A stretch of 64,000 bases of DNA from Acidobacteriota bacterium (GCA_019639155.1 JAHBSJ010000001.1:1-64000); one strand, 5' to 3'. Shown: positions 17,456-26,455, counted from the first letter of the stretch. Program-made: numbers and translations. Notes: a model not told the origin generated them from the sequence alone.

Positions 17456-17812
17456 ATGTCAGCAGTTGCAGCACCGAGTGTTGAGTTGGACGTTACCGAA
17501 GCGGCGGCGGTGGAGATCAAGAAGTTCATCGATGCCGAAGACGATCTGCCGGAAACGGCGGGGCTTCGCGTACGTGTAGTGCCGGGCGGATGTTCGGGGT
17601 TTCAGTACAGCCTCAATGTCGAGGAAGAATCGCGTCAGGGTGATTTCATTCTCGACAAACACGGCATCAAGCTGTTCGTCGATATGTTCTCTGCACAGTA
17701 TCTGAACGGCGTTCAGATCGACTACACGTCGAACATGATGGGCTCGGGCTTTACCTTTGAAAATCCAAATGCGACCGGCGGCTGCGGCTGCGGCACGTCG
17801 TTCTCTGCCTAA
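17456..17812 (+). CDS. HesB/IscA/ErpA-type Fe-S cluster assembly protein
   Basis: 118 residues from ATG 17456, which has a GAAAGGAGC ribosome site at 17438-17445; an upstream in-frame start at 17417 lacks one. All three conserved cysteines are present: C46 in GGCSGF and C110/C112 in GGCGCG. The protein is an A-type carrier that delivers Fe-S clusters. Members of several subfamilies (IscA, ErpA, SufA) cannot be told apart by eye here. It stands alone rather than in an isc or suf operon; ygfZ-mrp are ~9 kb away. Confidence 0.93.
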   Translation: MSAVAAPSVELDVTEAAAVEIKKFIDAEDDLPETAGLRVRVVPGGCSGFQYSLNVEEESRQGDFILDKHGIKLFVDMFSAQYLNGVQIDYTSNMMGSGFTFENPNATGGCGCGTSFSA

Positions 17813-18180
17813 CATCATTTTTATCTGGAAGCACACTCCGATTGCACGTCTCTTGTCTTATCCAAAAGGACAAATGAGGGAACGCGAGGCGGAGTAGAGT
17901 AGGCGGCGGGGCTCCTGACGGGGGCTCCGCCTTTCCGTTTGATCGGCTGATATATCCCATAACTTTTTCGCGACAGTTGCATTCATATTTCTTATGGGGC
18001 ATACTGTTGCTTGGTCAGACGCACGCTTTACCTATAAATACGTAGAATTTTTAATGTATTTGTTTTCCGCATTTTTCGGAATCAGGCGTGTTTTGCGGGT
18101 TTTCTTTTAATAGGCGAGTAGATCGCCGCACCCGCATTCTCCTACACCGGCCGAAATAAGAAACGGAGTTTTAGTTTAGT
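17813..18180. other. Gene-free intergenic region
   Basis: 368 bases with no convincing gene. 17878-17930 can fold: AGGCGGAG at 17889-17896 pairs with CTCCGCCT at 17923-17930 around a GC-rich core. It contains the 18-base word GGGAACGCGAGGCGGAGT (17878-17895), which recurs inverted at 54310-54327. The right half is AT-rich with TATAAAT-like sequence near 18031 and probably holds the promoter of the NlpC/P60 gene. Confidence 0.6.
17878..17895 (+). repeat. 18-base dispersed repeat, copy 1
   Basis: GGGAACGCGAGGCGGAGT; its exact reverse complement occurs at 54310-54327, also between genes. In this copy it forms one arm of a GC-rich fold. Confidence 0.7.
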
Positions 18181-18876
18181 TTGAAAGATCTTAAAAAAAT
18201 CATTTTCGCGTCGGTCTGCGCAGCACTGGCATTTGCCTTTTTCGCAGCCGACGCCAAGGCTCAAGGCCGTGACCGCGTGGTCAGGACCAATTCAAGCCAG
18301 CCTACCAACCTTCCGCCGACCCAATCCGTAGAGACAGTACAACCGACAGTTTCAACGCGTCCCGTTCTGACGAACGACATCCGTGTCCAGCGTCCTAACG
18401 ATGCGGCTTGGGAGCCGCCGGTTCAGAAAACGGCGATGACAGGCATGCGTTCGGGAGCTCAAATGGCGGCCATGGGACGTGCGGTATATAATTCCGCCGT
18501 CAGCAACCGCATCGACAATGCGGTCAAATCCCGCTACGGCATTCCGTACCGCTACGGCTCGTCGGGTCCGAACACTTACGATTGCTCGGGTTTTGTCTGG
18601 AGCGTGTTCCAGGAAGCAGGGATCTTCTTCACTCGTCAGAGTGCACGATCGCTTTGGTCGCAGAGTGAACCTGTTTACGGCGACGAGCGTTTCAAATACG
18701 GCACACTGGTATTCATGAACGGCCTCGGCCACATGGGCATCGTCGTTGACGAGAATGGTTTCTACCACGCATCGTCCAGCCGCGGCATCACATATTCGCC
18801 GTTCAAAGGCTATTGGGAGAAACGCATCGTCGGCTTCCGACGCCTGGTGCCGGAAGGCTCCGCAAATATCGAGTAG
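18181..18876 (+). CDS. Secreted NlpC/P60 cell-wall hydrolase
   Basis: 231 residues from a TTG start with a signal peptide (cleavage near ADAKA-Q) and an ACGGAG ribosome-site-like word upstream. Residues ~30-110 are a low-complexity Thr/Pro/Val linker. Residues ~115-225 are the NlpC/P60 papain-like domain: catalytic cysteine C135 in DCSGFVW, H184 in GHMGIVV and H196 in FYHASS. Enzymes of this family cleave peptide stems of peptidoglycan. No SH3 or LysM binding domain is present. A strong terminator follows at 18899-18928. It is probably monocistronic. Confidence 0.9.
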   Translation: MKDLKKIIFASVCAALAFAFFAADAKAQGRDRVVRTNSSQPTNLPPTQSVETVQPTVSTRPVLTNDIRVQRPNDAAWEPPVQKTAMTGMRSGAQMAAMGRAVYNSAVSNRIDNAVKSRYGIPYRYGSSGPNTYDCSGFVWSVFQEAGIFFTRQSARSLWSQSEPVYGDERFKYGTLVFMNGLGHMGIVVDENGFYHASSSRGITYSPFKGYWEKRIVGFRRLVPEGSANIE

Positions 18877-18898
18877 TTTTTCCTTATTCGGAAATGCG

Positions 18899-18928
18899 AA
18901 AAGGCTGCCGGAAATGGCAGCCTTTTTT
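18899..18928 (+). terminator. Rho-independent terminator
   Basis: Perfect stem AAAAGGCTGCC (18899-18909) / GGCAGCCTTTT (18916 on) with a 6-base loop and a T6 run, 23 bases after the NlpC/P60 stop. Confidence 0.92.
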
Positions 18929-18953
18929 GATCTCAGTGCCTCTTCTTGTGAGT

Positions 18954-19066
18954 TCTCTAATAGAAATATCTCGGCGTTCTCCGCGGATGTCTCTGCCGCC
19001 CTCTGCGTTTACATTCACCAAACGCGGAGAACACGAAGGCTAACGCAGAGAATGCCGAGCGAAGAG
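18954..19066. repeat. Inverted CTCTGCG/CGCAGAG-type intergenic element
   Basis: The left arm CTCGGCGTTCTCCGCG (from ~18971) and the right arm CGCAGAGAATGCCGAG (to ~19060) are imperfect inverted repeats. The inside is further copies of CTCTGCG and CGCGGAG words. It resembles the elements at 26456-26524 and 37502-37621. No gene is seen. Confidence 0.6.
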
Positions 19067-19079
19067 CGACTAGAAGGGA

Positions 19080-19289
19080 TCAAATGATGAATCCGGGACG
19101 AGATGATGCGTCCTTTATCTCATGAACGACCGCGATCTTGTCTATAGCAACGTATGCGACACGGTCGTCTTCATCTCGAAGAAAAAGTACACCGTTCTGC
19201 ACGTCGATGCAGTCGCCGCGGAACGATGCGTTGGTGCTGCAGTTTACGTCGATCTTCTTACCCATAAGCTGTGTCAATAATTCTTCCAT
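19080..19289 (-). CDS. Small MM0924-like protein
   Basis: 69 residues from ATG 19289 (a longer in-frame start at 19427 would overlap accC). The start is preceded by GAGGGTGAG. The sequence MEELLTQLMGKKIDV...FRGDCIDVQNGVLFLRDED and on to IAVVHEIK looks like a small SH3-like beta barrel and recalls the MM0924 (DUF6897) family; this recognition is from memory. It follows accC by 13 bases on the same strand, so it is translated from the same mRNA. Function unknown; association with carboxylase genes is notable. Confidence 0.65.
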   Translation of the reverse strand: MEELLTQLMGKKIDVNCSTNASFRGDCIDVQNGVLFLRDEDDRVAYVAIDKIAVVHEIKDASSRPGFII

Positions 19290-19302
19290 CTCACCCTCAC
19301 CA

Positions 19303-20805
19303 TTACAGGCGGTTTCGCATTGCCGCCGTTCGAGCCGCTTCACCCCATTTGCTTGTTTCAGGCTGAGCCGATGCTGCAGCCGGTTTTCCGGACGCCATCG
19401 CCAGAGCCGCCGCAACGATCGCGGCATCGGCGATCTCTTGCGGTACTTCTACCTTTTTGTGCCGCTCGTTGAAACGCGGTATGAATCCAGTATCGAGGTT
19501 GCCGGAAATAAATTCCTCGTCCTCCATTACGTCACGAAAGAACGGAAGTGTCGTTTTGATGCCTCCGACCTCGTACTCCCGCAGAGCACGCCGCATTCGG
19601 TCGATGGCCTCGGCACGGTCGCGTCCGTGAACGGCGAGCTTTGAGATCATCGGGTCGTAATATATCGAAACCTCGGCTCCCTCGTAAACGCCGCCGTCGT
19701 CGCGTACGCCCGGCCCGTGCGGCAGGCGCAGCCGCGCGATCCTGCCCGGCGACGGCATGAAGTTCTTGTCAGGATCTTCAGCATAAACGCGGCATTCGAT
19801 GGCGTGTCCGGTCAGCCGGATATCTTCCTGTTTAAAAGAAAGCGGCTTGCCGGCGGCGACGCGTATCTGTTCGCGGACGAGGTCGATACCGGTGATCAGC
19901 TCCGTCACGGGATGCTCGACCTGAAGGCGAGTATTCATCTCCAAAAAGTAGAATGAACGATCGACATCCGACACCAGAAACTCGACCGTCCCTGCACCGA
20001 CGTAATTGACGGCACGTGCGACCTTAACGGCGCATTCACCCATTTCGCGGCGAAGCTCTTCGGAATTGATCGGCGACGGTGCTTCTTCGATGACCTTTTG
20101 ATGACGCCGCTGTATCGAACACTCGCGTTCGCCCAAGTAAACGTGATTGCCATGCGTGTCGGAGAACACCTGTATCTCAATGTGCCTGGGACGGACGACC
20201 GCTTTTTCAATATAAACGGCATCGTCGCCGAAACTCGCCAGCGATTCGGCCTGTGCGTTCTCCAATGCGGACTTGAGTTCAGATTCCTCGAAAACGAGCC
20301 GCATTCCCTTTCCGCCGCCGCCTGCCGATGCTTTCAGCATAACGGGATAGCCGATCTCGTCGGCGGTCGATCTGGCTTCGTCAAATGAACGAAGCGGTTC
20401 GGTCGTTCCCGGCACGATGGGCACGCCCGCCTCGATAGCGATCTTGCGTGCGGACATCTTGCCGCCGAGGCCTTCCATAGCTTCGGGCGGCGGGCCGATG
20501 AAGACTAGTCCTGCTGCCGTGACCTGACGCACGAAGTCGGCGTTCTCTGACAAGAATCCGTAACCGGGATGAATGGCCTCTGCACCCGCGGTCTTTGCTG
20601 CCTCGATGATCTTTTCACCTCGCAGATAGCTTTCTGATGAATGCGGCGGCCCTATGTGATATGCCTCGTCCGCCATACGAACGTGCAGCGCATCGGAGTC
20701 AGCATCGGAATATACGGCGACCGTGCCGATCTTCATCTCGCGGCACGCACGTATAACACGACATGCGATCTCTCCACGGTTAGCTATGAGGATCTTTTTG
20801 AACAT
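19303..20805 (-). CDS. accC: Biotin carboxylase subunit (AccC-type)
   Basis: 500 residues from ATG 20805. Biotin carboxylase N-domain MFKKILIANRGEIACRV, ATP-grasp loop ASAGGGGKGMRLVFEE, catalytic segment EMNTRLQVEHPVTE, and the C-domain. The enzyme carboxylates biotin on a carrier protein with ATP and bicarbonate. It is about 50 residues longer than E. coli AccC, with an Ala-rich tail, closer to the ~500-residue biotin carboxylases of acyl-CoA or pyruvate carboxylases. No carrier (accB) is adjacent; accD is 15 kb away at 35811. The start is 2 bases after the upstream gene's stop, and MM0924-like 19080 follows. Confidence 0.88.
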   Translation of the reverse strand: MFKKILIANRGEIACRVIRACREMKIGTVAVYSDADSDALHVRMADEAYHIGPPHSSESYLRGEKIIEAAKTAGAEAIHPGYGFLSENADFVRQVTAAGLVFIGPPPEAMEGLGGKMSARKIAIEAGVPIVPGTTEPLRSFDEARSTADEIGYPVMLKASAGGGGKGMRLVFEESELKSALENAQAESLASFGDDAVYIEKAVVRPRHIEIQVFSDTHGNHVYLGERECSIQRRHQKVIEEAPSPINSEELRREMGECAVKVARAVNYVGAGTVEFLVSDVDRSFYFLEMNTRLQVEHPVTELITGIDLVREQIRVAAGKPLSFKQEDIRLTGHAIECRVYAEDPDKNFMPSPGRIARLRLPHGPGVRDDGGVYEGAEVSIYYDPMISKLAVHGRDRAEAIDRMRRALREYEVGGIKTTLPFFRDVMEDEEFISGNLDTGFIPRFNERHKKVEVPQEIADAAIVAAALAMASGKPAAASAQPETSKWGEAARTAAMRNRL

Positions 20806-20807
20806 AT

Positions 20808-21095
20808 CTACTCGACAATACAATTCCCCTGATTTCGCGGGTCGAATCGGACCGCGACCTTTGCTCCGGGAGCATACTTTACGGGATCCAGACGCTGCTC
20901 CGGCGTTAAGACATCCGAAGACTCGAAATCCACGCCATTCAGCGTATAAGAATAGCTGATGACCTCGTTGCCGTCGGTGTCGATGACCGAGTCGATTATC
21001 ACGCCGTCGGTTATCCTGCCGCTCTCAAGCAGAAAACTCCGGCGCGAATCCGGGTCGAGCTCCTTTCTGCCGAATAGCTTTTTCAGAAATCCCAT
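20808..21095 (-). CDS. Small hypothetical protein in the accC operon
   Basis: 95 residues, basic N-terminus MGFLKKLFGRKELDP, then a beta-rich segment (ITDGVIIDSVIDTDGNEVISYSY and so on), ending VRFDPRNQGNCIVE. The end recalls DUF3592-type extracytoplasmic beta domains, but there is no membrane span. Not recognised. It is tightly packed between the membrane protein gene 21098 (2 bases) and accC (2 bases), so it is certainly expressed with them. Confidence 0.7.
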   Translation of the reverse strand: MGFLKKLFGRKELDPDSRRSFLLESGRITDGVIIDSVIDTDGNEVISYSYTLNGVDFESSDVLTPEQRLDPVKYAPGAKVAVRFDPRNQGNCIVE

Positions 21096-21097
21096 CG

Positions 21098-21526
21098 CTA
21101 ATCCAGTTCCAGCGGCGGCTTATCAAACCTGGCACGCAGCTTATTGACGGCGGCGAGGACGTTCGGGCGCTTGATGATGCGGGCTTCAAGCGGCCGTTTC
21201 CCCGGGATATCGAGCATGATAATACCGAGCAGGATAGTCAGCAGCCCTTGTCCGGGAACGCCCGGCAGCGAAAGTGCCAAGCCCAAGAGGATCAGAAAGA
21301 CCCCGAAAAGGTTCTTTGCGGCGACCGCTCCCCACCGCACGATCCAAGGGCTGTCGGGCATGAAATCCTGCTGGTAATGCGAGCTGAAATAATTCTTGGG
21401 TATCTTGACCATTACGACCGCGATAGCGGCAAAGCTAAAGCCAAGCGACAGCAGAAAAAGCCCGACGCCGAGAAGTACGTTCCCCGGCGTCAAGGTCTGC
21501 CAAAAGCTGTCCAGCCATTCCGTCAT
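21098..21526 (-). CDS. PGPGW-like small membrane protein
   Basis: 142 residues. Two or three hydrophobic segments (about 18-40 and 70-105) are joined by a soluble loop. The second ends with PGVPGQGLLTILLGIIMLDIPGKR, which resembles the Pro-Gly-rich motif of the PGPGW family of putative membrane proteins. Function unknown. The ATG overlaps the upstream phosphatidyltransferase stop by one base (TAATG), so the two are translationally coupled, which may link it to envelope lipid metabolism. Confidence 0.7.
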   Translation of the reverse strand: MTEWLDSFWQTLTPGNVLLGVGLFLLSLGFSFAAIAVVMVKIPKNYFSSHYQQDFMPDSPWIVRWGAVAAKNLFGVFLILLGLALSLPGVPGQGLLTILLGIIMLDIPGKRPLEARIIKRPNVLAAVNKLRARFDKPPLELD

Positions 21527-22167
21527 TACTTCGGATCTTCCTTGTCCATTTTCATCAGCTCACGCCGAATGTAGATCATCCTTTGCACAAGCGTCCACAT
21601 TGAACCGATGGCCAAAACCCAAAGCACCTGCGGCATCCGGTTGGCCAGAAAATGCTGCGATTCCCAGTTCCATGTCGAAAGGGCTCCGATTATCAGCAGG
21701 ACCACGCGTTCGGGCCTCTGCAGGAATCCGACGTTCGCCTTTACGCCGAGTCCTTCGCTGCGAGCGGTCGTATAGCTCACGAGTACCGAGGCGATCATGC
21801 CGGTGCCCGCCAGGAATACGTTCAGAACCGAATGCTGTTCCCCATCGCGGGCATAAAAAACAATGATCCCAAGGAACGCTCCCATGTCAGACAGACGATC
21901 CAGCGTCGAATCCAGGAATGAACCGTACCGCGTCACGCGTCCCGACAGCCGTGCCACGTTTCCGTCCAGCATGTCGAAAAGGTTCGCGACGATCAACACG
22001 ATGCCCGCCCAGAAGAATTCGCCGAAGCCGAACAGTACACCGCAAGCGAGATTTATCATCACGCCGATCATCGTCAGCACGTTCGGAGGGATCCCGGCAC
22101 CTGCAAGCGCCCGCACCATCGCATTGATGATACGCATCGCACCTCGTCCTATACCGTCAGCGAACAT
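21526..22167 (-). CDS. CDP-alcohol phosphatidyltransferase
   Basis: 213-residue membrane enzyme with the family signature D-G-x2-A-R-x8-G-x3-D-x3-D: DMLDGNVARLSGRVTRYGSF followed by LDSTLDRLSD. It transfers a phosphatidyl or archaetidyl-like group from a CDP-activated lipid to an alcohol. About five membrane segments. The alcohol (glycerol phosphate, inositol phosphate or other) cannot be read from sequence; the hydrophilic loop FYARDGEQHS and QRPERV are family-typical. First gene of the group 22167-19080. Confidence 0.88.
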   Translation of the reverse strand: MFADGIGRGAMRIINAMVRALAGAGIPPNVLTMIGVMINLACGVLFGFGEFFWAGIVLIVANLFDMLDGNVARLSGRVTRYGSFLDSTLDRLSDMGAFLGIIVFYARDGEQHSVLNVFLAGTGMIASVLVSYTTARSEGLGVKANVGFLQRPERVVLLIIGALSTWNWESQHFLANRMPQVLWVLAIGSMWTLVQRMIYIRRELMKMDKEDPK

Positions 22168-22233
22168 ATGTCAGTTTTTAGCGGTCGTTCGTAAGTGGTC
22201 AGATGATAATGCGAACCGGCCACCGGAACTGAT

Positions 22234-22707
22234 CTAATCTTTTGCTTGGTCGTGTATCGTCGTCAGGCGTACGACCTCAAAAGTTCGCCAGCCCGTAGGC
22301 GTTTTTACCTTGACCTCGTCGCCTTCTTCCCGGCCCATCAATGCCTGGCCGATCGGAGAGACTGTCGATATTTTGCCATTGTCCGGATCACTTTCCTCGG
22401 ATGTGACAAGCTTGTAAGTAAGCTTTTCTTCACGTTCCAGATCATACAGCACGACATCCGAACCGTAGGCGATGCGGTCGGTCGGTATCTTCGAAATATC
22501 GATCGACTCGACCTCCATCAACCGCTGATGCAGCAAACTGACGCGCGCCTGGACGAACGTCTGCCGCTCTTTCGCCGCCTTGTATTCAGCGTTTTCGCTG
22601 AGGTCGCCAAATTCGCGAGCATGTTGGATGACCTTCGGCAGTTTGTGGTTCAACTCGTATTCGAGTTCTTCTATCTGGTCTCTGAGCCTCTTTTTTATGT
22701 CTTCCAT
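22234..22707 (-). CDS. greA: Transcription elongation factor GreA
   Basis: 157 residues. The N-terminal coiled coil contains the GDLSENAEYKAAKE motif near residues 34-47, whose acidic tip enters the RNA polymerase channel to stimulate RNA cleavage. The C-terminal FKBP-like domain ends SPIGQALMGREEGDEVKV. Full length, start MEDIKKRLRDQIEEL. It lies 17 bases downstream of pfkA on the same strand and is probably cotranscribed with it. Confidence 0.96.
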   Translation of the reverse strand: MEDIKKRLRDQIEELEYELNHKLPKVIQHAREFGDLSENAEYKAAKERQTFVQARVSLLHQRLMEVESIDISKIPTDRIAYGSDVVLYDLEREEKLTYKLVTSEESDPDNGKISTVSPIGQALMGREEGDEVKVKTPTGWRTFEVVRLTTIHDQAKD

Positions 22708-22724
22708 CTCAAAACTTTCTTCAC

Positions 22725-23849
22725 CTATGAGCCGCTCGTACGCACCTCGAACATTTCCTCTTCGCCCAGCTTTGATTCTTTCGGTGCCGCAAACGAGATA
22801 CCGATGTCGCGAGCTGTCCGCACAAGCTGACCGTCAACCGCTACCTTTTTCACATTGGCACATGCCTCCGAGATCGGCACGGTAACCACCGTCCCGGCCT
22901 GCAATGCCACCATCTTGCCTGACTCGCCGTTTGCCAGGGCCCGAACCGCACACGCTCCGAAGTTCGTTCCCAACATCCTGTCAAATGCGTTAGGGCTGCC
23001 GCCGCGCTGCAGATGGCCGAGTACGACGCACCGTGATTCCTTACCGGTCATTTCCTGAATACGCTCGCTGACGTATGCACCGACGCCGCCAAGACGCATA
23101 TTCTTTTCGTCCTGGTACATTTCGCGTTTGCCAAGCTCGATAGCTCCCTCGGCGACGACGATATTCGTGAATTTCGATCCGCTTTCCTCCCGTGCCTGAA
23201 CTTTTCGGATGATCGAATCGAACGAAAAAGGAATCTCAGGTATCAATATCACATCCGCGCTTCCGGCAAGTCCTGCGTGAAGAGCGATCCAGCCCGTGTT
23301 TCGTCCCATCACCTCAAGCACCATCACGCGGTCGTGCGATGCGGCGGTTGTATGCAGCCTATCGAGAGCTTCAGTGGCAATATCAATGGCCGTCATGAAA
23401 CCGAACGTCAGTTCCGTCGCGGCGAGGTCGTTATCGATGGTCTTCGGAACGCCGATGACCGGAAATCCGCGTTTGTGAAACTGCTCGGCGATCGCAAGCG
23501 TGCCTTCGCCGCCGATGGCGACCAAGGCCTCGATGCCGAGAATGTCGAGATTCGCGAGGGCTTCACCGATCGGCATCTCTACAAACGTCGGTTTGCCGTC
23601 CACCATCTTGACGAAACTGCCGCGGTTTCGCGTACCTAAGATAGTTCCGCCGCGGGGCAAGATGCCGCTTACCGCCGCCGTGTTCAGTTTTCGCGTATGG
23701 GTTTCGCCGAGGATGCCCTCGAAGCTATCCTCGATGCCGACCACCTTCATCCCGAATTCGCCGATCGCGGTCCTTACGACCGCACGTATCGCCGCATTCA
23801 GTCCCGGCGCATCGCCGCCGCCCGTCAATACGCCTATTTGCTTGTACAT
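22725..23849 (-). CDS. pfkA: 6-phosphofructokinase
   Basis: 374 residues. Phosphorylates fructose 6-phosphate to fructose 1,6-bisphosphate in glycolysis. GGGDAPGLNAAIR at 10-22, GGEGT at 113-117, PKTIDND at 135-141, and QRGGSPNAFDR near 280. The residue that favours ATP over pyrophosphate in the first motif is glycine (G116, as in ATP enzymes), while the second motif has lysine (K136, as in pyrophosphate enzymes). This G/K mix is typical of actinobacterial-type ATP enzymes. Phosphoryl donor is therefore probably ATP but not certain. Followed by greA. Confidence 0.93.
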   Translation of the reverse strand: MYKQIGVLTGGGDAPGLNAAIRAVVRTAIGEFGMKVVGIEDSFEGILGETHTRKLNTAAVSGILPRGGTILGTRNRGSFVKMVDGKPTFVEMPIGEALANLDILGIEALVAIGGEGTLAIAEQFHKRGFPVIGVPKTIDNDLAATELTFGFMTAIDIATEALDRLHTTAASHDRVMVLEVMGRNTGWIALHAGLAGSADVILIPEIPFSFDSIIRKVQAREESGSKFTNIVVAEGAIELGKREMYQDEKNMRLGGVGAYVSERIQEMTGKESRCVVLGHLQRGGSPNAFDRMLGTNFGACAVRALANGESGKMVALQAGTVVTVPISEACANVKKVAVDGQLVRTARDIGISFAAPKESKLGEEEMFEVRTSGS

Positions 23850-23925
23850 ACTTTCGATACTGCCAAAGTAATGCCTTATTTTACTTTACACGCGGTGAAA
23901 CCGGAAAACGCCCGGACATCAGAGG

Positions 23926-25554
23926 TCAGTTGAGGTTGTTCTGCTTGGCTTTCGCGGCGAGTTCGACGGCACGAGGCATCATTTCCATTGCCTTGAGGAT
24001 CTGAGGGTCATTTTCGAGCAAAACCTGCGTTCCCGCCTCAGTGGAATAACTCGCCGTCGCTATTTCTTGACGGATACGCATTTTCGCGTGGTCGTCAAGT
24101 GCGTTGATATTCGCCGCAGTCAGGCCATTTTTCGCGTCGTTCACGGCGTAGCTGCGAAAGGCATCGAAAAGCTTGTCCGATACGGCGAATTCATTGGGCT
24201 GCAGGCTTGCCTTGAATGTCTGTTTTTCGATACGGAATGTGTCAAAACCCTGAATACGTCCGGCTACAAGCTGACGGACAAAATGGAACGCTGCCTCATT
24301 GATCCTCGATCTCAACGGATTAGGCGTCGCCTGCGGAACGGGAACATCGGGCACGATCCCGCGGCCGCCCAAGAGCGTCCTTCCGTCCGGCAATGTTACG
24401 GGCGAACCGATAGGCTTAGGCTCCGCAACTGTGCCGTTTTCCGAGGGCAGATCCTCGCCATGAGTGTAGTAATCGTAGATCGAACCGCTTGAATAATCCC
24501 TCTGCAGCGAACGCCCGAAAGGCGTGTAGTAACGCGCCGTCGTCAGCGTCAGGCCTGTGCCGTACGGCAAGCGGAAGATACGCTGAACCAGCCCTTTTCC
24601 GAAACTCTCGCTGCCGACGACCAATCCGCGGTTATAGTCCTGAACCGCACCCGCGACTATTTCCGACGCCGATGCGGACCCGCCGTTTATCATCACGACC
24701 AGCGGAACATCCACTTGGCTGCTGCCTGAGGTCTTTAGCTCGCGAAGCGGCGTCGCGGCGGCACCGCGAACGGTCACCGCTGTTTTGCCGTCAGGAATGA
24801 ATTTGCTGACAACGGAAACGGCCTGCTCCAGGATGCCGCCCGGATTGCCCCTCAGGTCGAGGATCAGGCTTTTCATCCCGCGTTTCTTCAGTTCATCGAT
24901 CGCCATCCCGACCTCTTGCGACGTCGTCTGCTGAAATCCGCCCGTCAGCCCGACATAGCCGACGCCGTTTGGCAGCATAAAGAAGTTTCTGACCGACGGC
25001 AGAGGTACTCCGCCGCGGACGATCTCCATTTCAATGGGTTCGGGCGACGTCAGGCGTTCGATCTCGATACGCACGCGTGTGCCGCGTTCGCCGCGGACGT
25101 TCCGCGAAACCTCGCTGCTCGTCCATTCAAGCGCGTCCTTGCCGTCAACTTTCAAGATACGGTCGCCGTATTTCAGGCCCGCTTCTGCCGCAGGCGTGTT
25201 CGGTATGACTGCCTGAACGTAAACACCGTCGCGATGCTGGAATATCGACACGCCGATACCGTAAAACTGAGATGACTGCTCCTCGTCGAGCTTGCGAAAC
25301 TCTTCACGCGTAAAGAACGCCGAATGAGGATCGAGCGACCATAGCATCGTCTGCATCGAAACGTCCGCCATCTTCTCGCGGTTCGCGTTGCCGCCGTAGC
25401 TTTCGTCTATCAATTGTAATGCCTCGGCATAGTCGCCCACGAGTCCTGACATGTCGCCTGTTGACGCCGCTCGTTCGGACGGCAGACGCCCGAATAGCCC
25501 GCCGGCAAGGGCACCCAGAAGTATCGTCAAAACTGCGGTCGCAGCATATTTCAT
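23926..25554 (-). CDS. C-terminal processing protease (S41, CtpA/Prc type)
   Basis: 542 residues. N-terminal membrane anchor or signal peptide (MKYAATAVLTILLGALAGGLFG). PDZ domain ~100-185 (GIGVSI...NTPAAEAGLKYGDRIL). The S41 catalytic core has the serine region GGSASASE at 291-298 and the lysine K320 in SFGKG. It cleaves envelope proteins near their C-termini. The unusual C-terminal extension (430-542) is helical. The preceding ~160-bp gap (25555-25713) separates it from a divergent glycosyltransferase and must hold both promoters. Confidence 0.93.
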   Translation of the reverse strand: MKYAATAVLTILLGALAGGLFGRLPSERAASTGDMSGLVGDYAEALQLIDESYGGNANREKMADVSMQTMLWSLDPHSAFFTREEFRKLDEEQSSQFYGIGVSIFQHRDGVYVQAVIPNTPAAEAGLKYGDRILKVDGKDALEWTSSEVSRNVRGERGTRVRIEIERLTSPEPIEMEIVRGGVPLPSVRNFFMLPNGVGYVGLTGGFQQTTSQEVGMAIDELKKRGMKSLILDLRGNPGGILEQAVSVVSKFIPDGKTAVTVRGAAATPLRELKTSGSSQVDVPLVVMINGGSASASEIVAGAVQDYNRGLVVGSESFGKGLVQRIFRLPYGTGLTLTTARYYTPFGRSLQRDYSSGSIYDYYTHGEDLPSENGTVAEPKPIGSPVTLPDGRTLLGGRGIVPDVPVPQATPNPLRSRINEAAFHFVRQLVAGRIQGFDTFRIEKQTFKASLQPNEFAVSDKLFDAFRSYAVNDAKNGLTAANINALDDHAKMRIRQEIATASYSTEAGTQVLLENDPQILKAMEMMPRAVELAAKAKQNNLN

Positions 25555-25713
25555 ATTCGCGAAAATGCCGTAATTCGGCTCCTATCTCGGCTCAAATGCC
25601 TGTCACAACAATATACCACATCGGCTCGGTCAATTTTTTCATATCGAAATATGGAAGCTGACCATTTATTTACTTTTTCTTAACCAACATTTACCATAAG
25701 CCTTTTACTTTTA

Positions 25714-26454
25714 ATGCAGCCCGACCTCTCCATCATCATCCCTGCGTACAATGAAAGCGACCGCCTCGCCGGGCCGCTGCGTACCGTGATCGAATACCTC
25801 ATGACGCAGTCTTTCACCGCCGAGGTGATCGTCGTGGACGATGGTTCATCTGATGACACAACTGCCGCCGCAGATGCCGTCTTTTCTGAATATCCCGAAT
25901 TTGCCGGCCGCACCGTTCGTTACGAAAAGAACCGCGGTAAAGGCTACGCTGTGAAAACCGGCATGCTCGCCGCTGCTGCCGACATAGTTCTTTTCTCTGA
26001 CGCTGACCTATCGACACCCATCGAAGAACTCCACAAGCTGGTCGATCCGATAAAGAACGGCGAATTCGACGTTACGTTCGGTTCGCGTGCGCTCGATCGT
26101 TCGCTTATCGGAACGCATCAGCCCTGGCGGCGTGAACAGGGCGGCAAGGTATTCAACCTCGTCGTCCGCGTAATGACCGGCATGCCCTTCTGGGATACGC
26201 AATGCGGCTTTAAGGCGTTCTCAATGCCCACATTTCGCCCTCTGCTCGACGTGATGCAGATCGAACGATTCGGTTTCGACGTCGAATTCCTATACGTCGC
26301 ACGCCTGCACGGCCTGCGGCTGAAGGAGATCGCGGTCCGCTGGAATAACGACGACCGAAGCAAGGTCAACGTCCTCCGCGACAGCGTCCGCATGTTTGAC
26401 GAGGTCCGCCAGATCCGCCGCAACGCTAAACGCGGAGTTTACGATATAGGATAG
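25714..26454 (+). CDS. GT2 family glycosyltransferase, dolichyl-phosphate glucosyltransferase-like
   Basis: 246 residues, one GT-A domain without membrane segments. SIIIPAYNES at 6-15, VIVVDDGSSDDT near 43-54 and DADLSTP (DxD-type metal motif) near 93-99, then QCGFKAF and the FGFDVEFLY acceptor region. This order is typical of enzymes that load a sugar from a nucleotide sugar onto a polyprenyl phosphate. The donor and acceptor are not determined. ATG at 25714 is within a poor ribosome-site context. It is followed by an inverted repeat and pdxJ. Confidence 0.88.
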   Translation: MQPDLSIIIPAYNESDRLAGPLRTVIEYLMTQSFTAEVIVVDDGSSDDTTAAADAVFSEYPEFAGRTVRYEKNRGKGYAVKTGMLAAAADIVLFSDADLSTPIEELHKLVDPIKNGEFDVTFGSRALDRSLIGTHQPWRREQGGKVFNLVVRVMTGMPFWDTQCGFKAFSMPTFRPLLDVMQIERFGFDVEFLYVARLHGLRLKEIAVRWNNDDRSKVNVLRDSVRMFDEVRQIRRNAKRGVYDIG

Positions 26455-26455
26455 C

